Positions 1 through 5,208 of a stretch of DNA of 5,344 bases are shown one piece after another. The notes under the pieces are model-generated. The model was given only the letters and a program-made list of their open reading frames with translations, was not told the origin of the DNA and ran no database searches. Both the position numbers and the translations under genes were made by a program. Positions within the stretch are counted from its first letter, which is position 1. The number at the start of each line of letters is the position of its first letter. This stretch comes from Thermotogaceae bacterium (GTDB lineage Bacteria > Thermotogota > Thermotogae > Thermotogales > Thermotogaceae): assembly GCA_021161105.1 (NCBI GenBank), contig JAGHBG010000030.1, positions 1 to 5,344 of the forward strand, in the 5' to 3' direction.

Positions 1-1456
1 CCTTGTTGTTTTTGGGATCTATAATTGGGATTTTCAGCATTTTGATCTTTCCTGGATAGATAAGAATACCCTCAATTTGAGCATTTTTAAAATACTTAAA
101 CTCTCTCAAGTCTAGGATATAGCCTAGAATTTTATAAATATCTTTTAATCTTGGCAGTTTTTGGTTTTTCTCATCTACTCTGAATTTGATATCGCCTAGA
201 AGAATTTTCTGGATTTCTCCTTTTTCTTTTTTAATTATTAGGAGATCGGGCTTTACTCTGATTTTTTTGACATCTTCTGGTAGCTCTTGTATCGATTCGA
301 TCAAGCTTTTTAGATATAAGGAATCAACACGAGGTTTAAACCTTAATTCCCAGACTACCCTAATTTCAGTATCTCCCTTTGAGAAAATGAAGCTTGCACG
401 TGCTTTTCGGTTGTATTCTCTTACTTTATTTCCTAGAATTAGACTCTCCTTTTTTAATATGTATCCTTGTTTTTGAAGCGAATCTAGAATTCTTGAAATT
501 GCCCAGGCTTCATACAAATATGCAAAATTCAGAAGGGGATATTCCAAACCCTCTTCAGCGATTTCTAAGGTAGTTTTTGAAAATAGTAGCTTTGTTATTT
601 CTTTATATACCTCTAATGTCTTGAAATAATAGGGATTTTGTTGGGTTAAAACTCTTTGTTGAAGTTCCGCTACGTTTAGAGGCGTTTGATGGAAAAACTC
701 CCATAGGTGGAATCTATTTAAAAATGAAAGTGCTTCCTTTTCTATTTTTCTCACTCTCATTTTTATACTTTTCTCTCGGCTGGAGTGATAAAGGAGCTCC
801 GATTCGAGAATTATAAAATAAAACGCTTGGAACAACATTTTGTTCAAATATGTGTCATATGTGAAAGTATTTTGATGAAACTCTAGATACGGATAAAAGG
901 GGAGTTTATTGGATAGTTTTGTAGTAGACCCAAAATATGATGTTCTTTTTAACAAATCTTTGTGCACTGGTCCATAGTTGAATAGTTTAAGACAGAACTC
1001 TTCTAGCATTCTTAGGTACTTCTCTAATGCTATTACCAAAAATTCAATTGACCATGGTCTTTGCTTTAGGACAATCTTAAATACTTCTGAAGCTTGAATC
1101 TCTTTTGTTTCTTTAACTAGCATTGTAATTAGGTTTCCAATATCTCTCAAAACTTTTTGCTGAACAAATTCATATCCTTGTTCAGGAGTGTCTGTTTTGT
1201 CAAAGAGCTTTTTTGGGACTACTTTAATTTGCTCTTCCTTTTTTGGAAGCGTAACTCTAATGGTTCCAAATAGATTTTTCAACGAAATTGAGATTTTGTT
1301 TTCTCCAACTTGAGAAATTCTAACATATGGCAGAGAAAGAAACTCTCTTAGAGGTTTTCCGTTTATGGTAACATTGCTAATTAGGCCTAGGTCAATCTGG
1401 TACTCTTCATCATCCCATGTTATTTTTTGACCGTTATTCGAAAGCTTGGATGGCAC
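1..1456 (-). CDS. mcrC: McrC-like subunit of a modification-dependent restriction system, PD-(D/E)xK nuclease (partial, 3' end beyond left edge)
   Basis: This is an open frame of 485 codons without a stop that leaves the window at base 1. I read it directly from the minus strand. The C-terminal part carries a PD-(D/E)xK nuclease core: KPD at residues 402-404, then GDIK at 421-424 (D422, K424), with a possible upstream acidic residue in LYEAW (E316). The middle (about 200-300) resembles the helical DUF2357-type region of McrC/LlaJI-like proteins. In the McrBC family, McrC supplies the DNA-cutting subunit and stimulates the GTPase of the McrB ring; assignment here rests on the nuclease motif and its place just after mcrB. 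The start is GTG (1454-1456): the in-frame stop lies just upstream (1460-1462), no ATG comes early, and a GGGTG ribosome-binding site sits about 7 nt before it. It overlaps mcrB by 23 nt. It is AT-rich like its neighbours. The nuclease motif is clear; exact subfamily is less sure. Confidence 0.85.
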   Translation of the reverse strand, partial: MPSKLSNNGQKITWDDEEYQIDLGLISNVTINGKPLREFLSLPYVRISQVGENKISISLKNLFGTIRVTLPKKEEQIKVVPKKLFDKTDTPEQGYEFVQQKVLRDIGNLITMLVKETKEIQASEVFKIVLKQRPWSIEFLVIALEKYLRMLEEFCLKLFNYGPVHKDLLKRTSYFGSTTKLSNKLPFYPYLEFHQNTFTYDTYLNKMLFQAFYFIILESELLYHSSREKSIKMRVRKIEKEALSFLNRFHLWEFFHQTPLNVAELQQRVLTQQNPYYFKTLEVYKEITKLLFSKTTLEIAEEGLEYPLLNFAYLYEAWAISRILDSLQKQGYILKKESLILGNKVREYNRKARASFIFSKGDTEIRVVWELRFKPRVDSLYLKSLIESIQELPEDVKKIRVKPDLLIIKKEKGEIQKILLGDIKFRVDEKNQKLPRLKDIYKILGYILDLREFKYFKNAQIEGILIYPGKIKMLKIPIIDPKNNK

Positions 1457-2903
1457 TGTTTAACACCCGAAGTTTTCTAACAGCTTTCTCTAATTCGAAT
1501 TCTTGCAAAACTTTTTCAACTTTCTTGAATAGAATGTCATTCTCAAAAAATGGTAAGAGCACATTTGCTACAGCTTCCTCTATAGCTTCTTTTGGGTTCT
1601 CAAAGTTTTGTGAAAACAGAAGCAAATCTTTTAGTACCCCGATACCAAGTTCTTTGATTTTGTTTATTTCTCTAAATATAGAAATCAAAACAGTTGCAAT
1701 TCCATCTCTTTCTGGACTATTTAGCTCATATCCGATTGTGTTTAAAAAAGCCTTATAATTGCTTTCGATTATCCTTAAAGTGTCTTCTGTTGTTGTTATT
1801 TCAATAAATAAGAACCTTCTCCTTAATGCATCTCCAAGTTTGAACAAGAATGTTTTGTCATAACTATTTAGGGTTCCTATTATTCTGAAGAAGTTGAGTT
1901 TTTCAAGAAGTTCCTCTTCGGGTATTTCCAAGTCTGTTTCTCTTTGTATAATATCTTTAATAGAGCTAACATCTTGTATTCTGTGCTCTTTTTCTAAATA
2001 TGTGAAGAATACTCCCAAAGCAGTATCTATTTGAGTTCTGTTAATTTCGTCTAGAATTAGAACTTTCTTCTCGTTTATTGCTCTTATTAGGTATCTGGGC
2101 TCTTTTTCGTAATAAAGCGTTCCATTATTTGTTCGTGGCACTATCCTAGCAACTAAATCAAAAAAGTCAGTACCGCTGTGAACAGTATAAAGAATATATC
2201 CATTGCCATTGTTTTCCCTAGAATATGCTTCAGCTAACACTTTCGCTAAGACGGTCTTTCCACTTCCAGGTGGTCCGTATAAAATTATGTTTTTTCCTCT
2301 TTTTAGTTCGTTGAGTGCTATCCGAAGCTCATTTTGGTAAATTTTCTTCAATAGTTCGATATAAGGATCATAAGTTTTTACTTCATATCGCTTTAGGAAG
2401 TTCATATAACTTCCGTACTTTGCTTCTATTCTTCTAATGCTTTCTTCATTTATCGGCGATAACCCTTGCGGAACAAAGTTTAACTTATAGCAATGTTCTA
2501 TGTTGAATTCTTTTGGGGGTATTTTTATTTCTCTTGGATAATCTATGAAATATATGAGTTCCCATGTTCTGCCTTCTTTGTCCTCTCCCCACAAAAATTT
2601 TGCTAGTTTTTTATCTCGAAGTTTGTACTGGACTTTACCCCAATATTTGAATATTTGCCCTTTTACGTAGAATATGCATATATCTCCTATTTCCATATTT
2701 TTCCAGTTGTTTTCATTGTTTTTGCCTGGTACTGCACCCCATAGGTAATATGGCCCCTCCCCTAAATTTTGTTTGATTTTTTCAGCATCTTGGGGATTGG
2801 TTATATTCATCAAAATTTCTTCATAAGAAACAGGGTTTTCTATTGTCCGCTTTAAATGTTCGGTAGGTTCGGGCCCAGCGGCCGCAACTATCCACACTTT
2901 CAT
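1434..2903 (-). CDS. mcrB: McrB-type AAA+ GTPase with N-terminal EVE/YTH/PUA-like DNA-reader domain
   Basis: This 489-residue protein is the motor and recognition subunit of an McrBC-type restriction system. The AAA+ core shows Walker A GPPGSGKT at 210-217, Walker B VLILDEINR at 281-289, an McrB-like signature GTLNSYDK at 343-350 (family form MNxxDxS) and an arginine-rich sensor/finger LGDALRRRF at 356-364. The first ~135 residues look like an EVE/YTH (PUA-superfamily) fold: W55 in LWGAVPG, NENNW ending at W67, GDICIFYVKG at 73-82, then GKV and LWG. In archaeal McrB homologues such N-terminal domains bind flipped modified bases; which base is read here cannot be told from sequence. Residues 170-205 form a helical linker, and 375-489 the lid. 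The ATG shares ATGA with the stop of the MazG-like gene upstream, and the 3' end overlaps mcrC, so translation is probably coupled. GTP rather than ATP use is inferred from the family. Confidence 0.92.
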   Translation of the reverse strand: MKVWIVAAAGPEPTEHLKRTIENPVSYEEILMNITNPQDAEKIKQNLGEGPYYLWGAVPGKNNENNWKNMEIGDICIFYVKGQIFKYWGKVQYKLRDKKLAKFLWGEDKEGRTWELIYFIDYPREIKIPPKEFNIEHCYKLNFVPQGLSPINEESIRRIEAKYGSYMNFLKRYEVKTYDPYIELLKKIYQNELRIALNELKRGKNIILYGPPGSGKTVLAKVLAEAYSRENNGNGYILYTVHSGTDFFDLVARIVPRTNNGTLYYEKEPRYLIRAINEKKVLILDEINRTQIDTALGVFFTYLEKEHRIQDVSSIKDIIQRETDLEIPEEELLEKLNFFRIIGTLNSYDKTFLFKLGDALRRRFLFIEITTTEDTLRIIESNYKAFLNTIGYELNSPERDGIATVLISIFREINKIKELGIGVLKDLLLFSQNFENPKEAIEEAVANVLLPFFENDILFKKVEKVLQEFELEKAVRKLRVLNSAIQAFE

Positions 2904-3265
2904 TGTTTCATCAACTCCGTGTATTTTACGTATCTCCCTTTTACTTTATCCACTGGATATTTTTCCTCATTTTTCTTTATCTTTTCTAAAATCGCTTCCT
3001 CTAGGTTAATTCCTAGCTCATTTGCAAGTAAGAGAAGATATATGGCAACGTCTGCTAACTCTTCTGCAATTTTTTCTTTTGTTTTATCCTCTTGTATGGA
3101 TTGGATAATTTCCTCATCAGTTTTCCATTGAAAGTGCTCGGAAAGTTCTCCCAGTTCTATCAGAAGAGATATTATCAGATTTTTTGGAGTATGGTACTTT
3201 TTCCAATCTCTTTCGTCCCTAAATTTCAAAATTCTTTCTATAAGCTCATTAAGCTCAGTCATCAT
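2900..3265 (-). CDS. MazG-like all-alpha nucleoside triphosphate pyrophosphohydrolase (dCTPase/RS21-C6-like)
   Basis: This 121-residue protein is predicted to hydrolyse (d)NTPs to monophosphate and pyrophosphate with Mg2+. It has the family pattern: FRDERDW at 15-21, HTPKNL at 25-30, then the metal-binding ELGE at 37-40 and ELAD at 69-72, the ExxE...ExxD motif of all-alpha NTP pyrophosphatases, with FQW at 45-47 and a basic tail (VDKVKGRY). Its single-domain length suits MazG-like/DCTPP1-type enzymes, not two-domain MazG. The first of two adjacent ATGs (3263-3265) is chosen because an AGGTG ribosome-binding site (3271-3275) lies 5 nt ahead. It is the first gene of the operon, directly behind a TATA box, and its TGA overlaps the ATG of mcrB. 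Some relatives act on dCTP and 5-methyl-dCTP, which would fit beside a modified-base nuclease, but the substrate here is not known. Confidence 0.88.
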   Translation of the reverse strand: MMTELNELIERILKFRDERDWKKYHTPKNLIISLLIELGELSEHFQWKTDEEIIQSIQEDKTKEKIAEELADVAIYLLLLANELGINLEEAILEKIKKNEEKYPVDKVKGRYVKYTELMKQ

Positions 3266-3270
3266 GTTTA

Positions 3271-3312
3271 CACCTATGCAATTTTAATTTTGGGAGTTTA
3301 TATAAATTACGA
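3271..3312 (-). promoter_or_regulatory. Promoter (TATA/BRE) and ribosome-binding site of the MazG-McrB-McrC operon
   Basis: On the minus strand, TTTATATAAA (3297-3306) is a near-ideal archaeal TATA box, with CGTAAT (3307-3312) as a possible BRE. A start site about 25 nt downstream (near 3276) would give a leader of about 10 nt containing the AGGTG ribosome-binding site (3271-3275) just before the ATG at 3265. No other strong promoter was seen ahead of mcrB or mcrC, so this probably drives all three genes. The start site is inferred from spacing. Confidence 0.6.
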
Positions 3313-3461
3313 GGTCATGTTTCGAATTCAGAAGAAGATATGTGGGTCTTTAAGAATTAATAGCCCCTATTTAGCTAAACTGTTTTATGTTAATTTACAG
3401 AATTTTTGCTCAGGTACCAATTTATAAAAAGTGAGAGATTGTTATTCAAAATTGGAAGTTT
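3307..3461. other. AT-rich intergenic stretch between the restriction operon and the hydrolase gene
   Basis: No convincing gene was found on either strand. The stretch is AT-rich and shares the composition of the operon to its left, while the sequence right of 3462 is much richer in GC. On the minus strand a run of five T (3426-3430), about 30 nt after the hydrolase stop codon, could end hydrolase transcription in the U-rich archaeal manner. The same bases form a TATA-like TTTTTATAAA, but no reading frame follows at a suitable distance. No direct repeats, tRNA or attachment-site duplication could be seen. Confidence 0.5.
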
Positions 3462-4084
3462 TTAAAGCTCCTCCACAAGCCCCCTCAACTTCTCCTTCCC
3501 CTCGTTCAAGATCGGCTTTCCGTGACTTGGCAACAAATGCACAAAATCAACGTCCAAAAGCCTTCTTATGGCTTCCCTGTTCTTCATTGGGTCGAGAGAA
3601 TAATGATGTGGGATCTCTTCCAGCTTTCCATTCTCTTCCATAACCAAATCCCCAACAAAGAGGGCCTTTGTTTTTAGATCTAGCAGGCAAATACTTCCCG
3701 GGGTATGCCCCGGAGAATGGATAACTTTAACCCATGAAACTCGTCTCCATCGTTCAGCTTTATTTCCACGTCAACCGGCTCGATCTCACTTCTGAAGGTT
3801 TTCTCTCCCTTCAAATAGGGCACCTCATCTTTATGTGCCGCTATATTAGCTCCGGTTGCGTCTTTAAGGTCTTTCAGAGAACCCACATGGTCGTGATGGG
3901 CATGGGTGACAATTATTGTCTCCACATCCTCTGGAAGGTGCCCGAGCTTCTCTATGTACCTCAAAACCTTCTCGTATTCTCCCGGAAGGCCTGCATCTAC
4001 AACCAAAAGCTTTTCTCCCCTCCTAATTAGGTAGACGTTTGCAAAGGTTCCATCCACTAGGTGGATATCTCCAATAACCTCCAT
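3462..4084 (-). pseudogene. Metallo-beta-lactamase-fold hydrolase, interrupted by a one-base deletion
   Basis: Two adjacent frames together make one metallo-beta-lactamase superfamily hydrolase (glyoxalase II-like class; substrate unknown). The first runs from ATG 4084 to a premature TAG (134 codons); the second resumes downstream and ends at TAA 3462. Adding one base between 3724 and 3725 (coding strand TTAAAG|TTATCC) joins them into 207 residues, the usual size for the family. The restored protein has the HAHHDH metal motif at 61-66, H127 in HSPGHTPG, D146 in VGD, and H188 in PSHG, so all ligands are kept. The break falls just before HSPGHTPG, so the 134-residue product would lack the last three ligands and should be inactive. 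The start is supported by GGTGA (4091-4095) 6 nt ahead. No other damage is visible, so this is either a very recent mutation, programmed frameshifting or a sequencing error. Confidence 0.85.
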
Positions 4085-4142
4085 ATCAGTTCACCAAAAC
4101 ATATTTGCTCCTTCATCCTTAAAGTAATTTTGTGTAGCTAAA

Positions 4143-4160
4143 ACCAAAAGATTTAAGTAT
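4143..4160. promoter_or_regulatory. Shared TATA region between phr and the divergent hydrolase gene
   Basis: ATTTAAGTAT (4151-4160) preceded by ACCAAAAG (4143-4150) reads as BRE plus TATA for phr on the plus strand, placing its start near 4180-4187. Read on the minus strand the same bases give ATACTTAAAT preceded by the A-rich complement of 4161-4168, which would start the hydrolase near 4130, a leader of about 45 nt. The only TATA-like element of reasonable quality in the 138-nt gap is therefore common to both genes. Positions of start sites are inferred from spacing. Confidence 0.45.
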
Positions 4161-4168
4161 GATTTTTA

Positions 4169-4193
4169 TTTACATTAAGTTAGATAAGGTAAA
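4169..4193 (+). promoter_or_regulatory. Possible Phr autoregulatory operator
   Basis: Phr sites in Pyrococcus are described with TTTA near -10, TGGTAA at the transcription start and AAAA near +10. Here TTTA lies at 4169-4172, AGGTAA at 4187-4192 and AAA at 4191-4193, directly downstream of the phr TATA box where the start site is expected. The order fits; the first base of the central element and the downstream A-run do not match fully. Binding here would block RNA polymerase recruitment at phr itself. Confidence 0.4.
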
Positions 4194-4222
4194 GAGGATC
4201 GCCGTCATTATGAGGTGAGATC

Positions 4223-4825
4223 ATGGAGGAACACGGAAGATTATTGGATGTCCTTGGAAATGAAACAAGGAGAAGGATATTGCTCCTGCTTACTAAGAGG
4301 CCCTACTTTGTAAGCGAGCTCTCGAAGGAATTGAGAGTGGGGCAAAAGGCTATCCTTGAGCATCTCAGGATTCTTGAAGGTGCGGGATTGATTGAGAGCA
4401 GGGTGGAGAAGATTCCGAGGGGCAGGCCTAGGAAGTACTATCAAATAAAACGGGGTATCAGGCTTGAGGTTCTTCTCACGCCGTACTCATTCGGCACCGA
4501 GATGTACGAGCCAAAAGCACCCAGACAAACGAGGGAATACGAAGAGATGAAACAGCTCATAAAGTCCCAGGAGCCGGTGGAGGAAAAGATCAGAGAACTT
4601 TCTGATTTCTTGAGTGAAATAGAGCAAAAAATAGAGGAGTACATGAGAATGAAGAGCGAACTTGAAGAGGTGAGAATGCTCACCGAGGCTTACATAAAGA
4701 ACCTTATGTGCAGGATTGCCAAAGAAAGTGAGGAGCAGTTCGATGAACTTTTAAGGGAATTTGAGGGGGTTCTCCCAAGAGAAATCCTTGAAGATCTAAA
4801 AAGGATAAAGAGAGAACTGATTTAA
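4223..4825 (+). CDS. phr: Heat-shock transcriptional repressor Phr (ArsR-like winged helix)
   Basis: This 200-residue DNA-binding protein closely matches the Thermococcales heat-shock regulator Phr (about 202 residues in P. furiosus): identical or near-identical stretches include LLDVLGNETRRRIL (7-20), TKRPYFVSELS (24-34), LRILE (48-52) and KIPRGRPRKYY (63-73). Phr represses its own gene and heat-shock genes such as hsp20 and an AAA+ ATPase at normal temperature, releasing DNA on heat shock. Residues 6-75 form the winged helix, with the recognition helix near 40-52 and a basic wing at 63-73; LLTPYSFGTEMYE (84-96) links to a long charged coiled-coil helix (about 105-170) used for dimerisation. 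The start is ATG 4223, 4 nt after GAGGTGA (4212-4218). It diverges from the hydrolase gene and converges on S17e, sharing the palindromic TTTAAA stop-codon overlap (4821-4826). Base composition is core-like and the gene is intact. Confidence 0.95.
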   Translation: MEEHGRLLDVLGNETRRRILLLLTKRPYFVSELSKELRVGQKAILEHLRILEGAGLIESRVEKIPRGRPRKYYQIKRGIRLEVLLTPYSFGTEMYEPKAPRQTREYEEMKQLIKSQEPVEEKIRELSDFLSEIEQKIEEYMRMKSELEEVRMLTEAYIKNLMCRIAKESEEQFDELLREFEGVLPREILEDLKRIKRELI

Positions 4826-4834
4826 AGAATTTTT
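4798..4834. terminator. Overlapping T-rich termination signals of convergent phr and S17e
   Basis: The two genes end on each other with no spacer. On the plus strand a run of five T (4830-4834) followed by pyrimidines lies just after the phr stop, inside S17e. On the minus strand the complement of AAAAA (4798-4802) gives a T-run about 20 nt after the S17e stop, inside phr. Archaeal termination can rely on U-rich runs without a hairpin, so each gene probably ends within the other. Confidence 0.35.
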
Positions 4835-5025
4835 CCTTCTTCTTTAAGCCTTACAAGCCTTGTTATGTAGCCGGCTATTCTGTTCCTTATGGTCTTGCTT
4901 GTGACATTTGTAAGCTCCTCAACCTTTTTCTTGTTGTGCTCGAAGTCCCTTGTGAACTCGTTTGGATATCTGTTGAAGAGCTCTCTCGCAGTTCTCTTAA
5001 TAAAACCTTGCTTAATGTTTCCCAT
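4822..5025 (-). CDS. rps17e: 30S ribosomal protein S17e (left, complete copy)
   Basis: This 67-residue basic protein is S17e, a small-subunit ribosomal protein found in archaea and eukaryotes and absent from bacteria. It starts MGNIKQGFIKRTARELF, contains the conserved NRYPNEFTRDFEHNKKK and TSKTIRNRIAGYITRL blocks, and ends KEEGKIL, the normal archaeal length. ATG 5025 is chosen because GGAGGG (5033-5038) lies 7 nt ahead; the other ATG at 5032-5030 touches that site and opens only a six-codon frame. Its TAA overlaps the phr TAA on the opposite strand. The gene forms the left arm of an inverted repeat whose other arm holds a second S17e copy. The AT-rich 3' end also gives T-rich sequence (4830-4834 on the plus strand) that may terminate phr. 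Confidence 0.97.
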   Translation of the reverse strand: MGNIKQGFIKRTARELFNRYPNEFTRDFEHNKKKVEELTNVTSKTIRNRIAGYITRLVRLKEEGKIL

Positions 5026-5075
5026 TCCTCATCCCTCCGATAATCTTAATTTCCACACTCAAATCAAGTGAGGCT
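4876..5075 (-). repeat. Left arm of an inverted repeat containing S17e
   Basis: Bases 4876-5075 are the reverse complement of 5145-5344 with five mismatches in 200 positions (5150, 5161, 5218, 5230, 5314 on the right arm). All five are transitions. Two lie upstream of the gene and three are synonymous third positions. Pairing fails inward of 5075/5145; the outer end is unknown because the window stops at 5344. Confidence 0.95.
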
Positions 5076-5144
5076 TCAGCTCACAATGATGGTGAGAACC
5101 TTTGAAGGGAAGCTTTATAAATTTGGCTGGGAAAAGTTTAAAAC
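5076..5144. promoter_or_regulatory. Spacer of the inverted repeat with a two-way TATA element
   Basis: The palindrome TTTATAAA (5114-5121) sits near the middle of this 69-bp spacer. On the minus strand it is preceded by GCCAAA, a good BRE, and would start the left S17e near 5091 (leader about 65 nt). On the plus strand it is preceded by GGGAAGC and would start the right copy near 5144 (leader about 50 nt). A small perfect hairpin, CTCAC (5080-5084) with GTGAG (5092-5096) around a 7-nt loop, falls at the expected start of the left transcript. A second weaker TATA-like TTTAAAAC (5137-5144) could also serve the right copy. Confidence 0.45.
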
Positions 5145-5208
5145 AGCCTTACTTGATTTGGGTGTGGAAATTAAGATTATCGGAGGGATGAGGAATGGGA
5201 AACATTAA
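5086..5208 (+). CDS. Small open frame of unknown status overlapping the right S17e start
   Basis: Forty codons run from tandem ATGs at 5086 and 5089 to TAA at 5206-5208, in another frame from S17e and overlapping its start by 14 nt. The product would begin MMVRTFEGKLYKFGWEKF, contain LLDLGVEIKII, and end GGMRNGKH. I do not recognise it. No convincing ribosome-binding site precedes it, and it crosses the TATA element that probably drives S17e, so it may be chance or the remnant of a gene broken when the duplication formed. The equivalent frame in the left arm is closed by a stop just upstream and has no start. Confidence 0.2.
   Translation: MMVRTFEGKLYKFGWEKFKTALLDLGVEIKIIGGMRNGKH

Noticed and set aside
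186..1758. Plus-strand open frames at 186-476 and 1417-1758
   Set aside because: They lie antisense to the long, motif-bearing mcrC and mcrB frames, have no ribosome-binding site, and their F/S-rich composition is what the complement of AT-rich coding sequence gives.
2871..2885. GGGCCC followed by GCGGCCGC, a GC-rich patch with ApaI and NotI sites in an AT-rich gene, suggesting a cloning junction
   Set aside because: It encodes AAAGP in frame near the mcrB N-terminus, the frame runs smoothly through it, and both flanks belong to the same operon.
3266..3461. tRNA, CRISPR repeats or a transposon end between the operon and the hydrolase
   Set aside because: No cloverleaf, no repeated units and no terminal inverted repeats with target duplications were found by eye here or elsewhere in the window.
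2856..3643. Plus-strand open frames at 2856-3131, 3092-3427 and 3431-3643
   Set aside because: They are antisense to the MazG-like gene, its promoter region and the hydrolase 3' end. None has family motifs or a promoter; the second only looks intergenic because it runs over the operon TATA box.
3734..4030. Plus-strand open frame inside the hydrolase gene
   Set aside because: It is the complement of the metal-binding half of the hydrolase, with no start signals or recognisable motif.
4241..4683. Minus-strand open frames inside phr
   Set aside because: They are shadows of a gene that matches Phr along most of its length.
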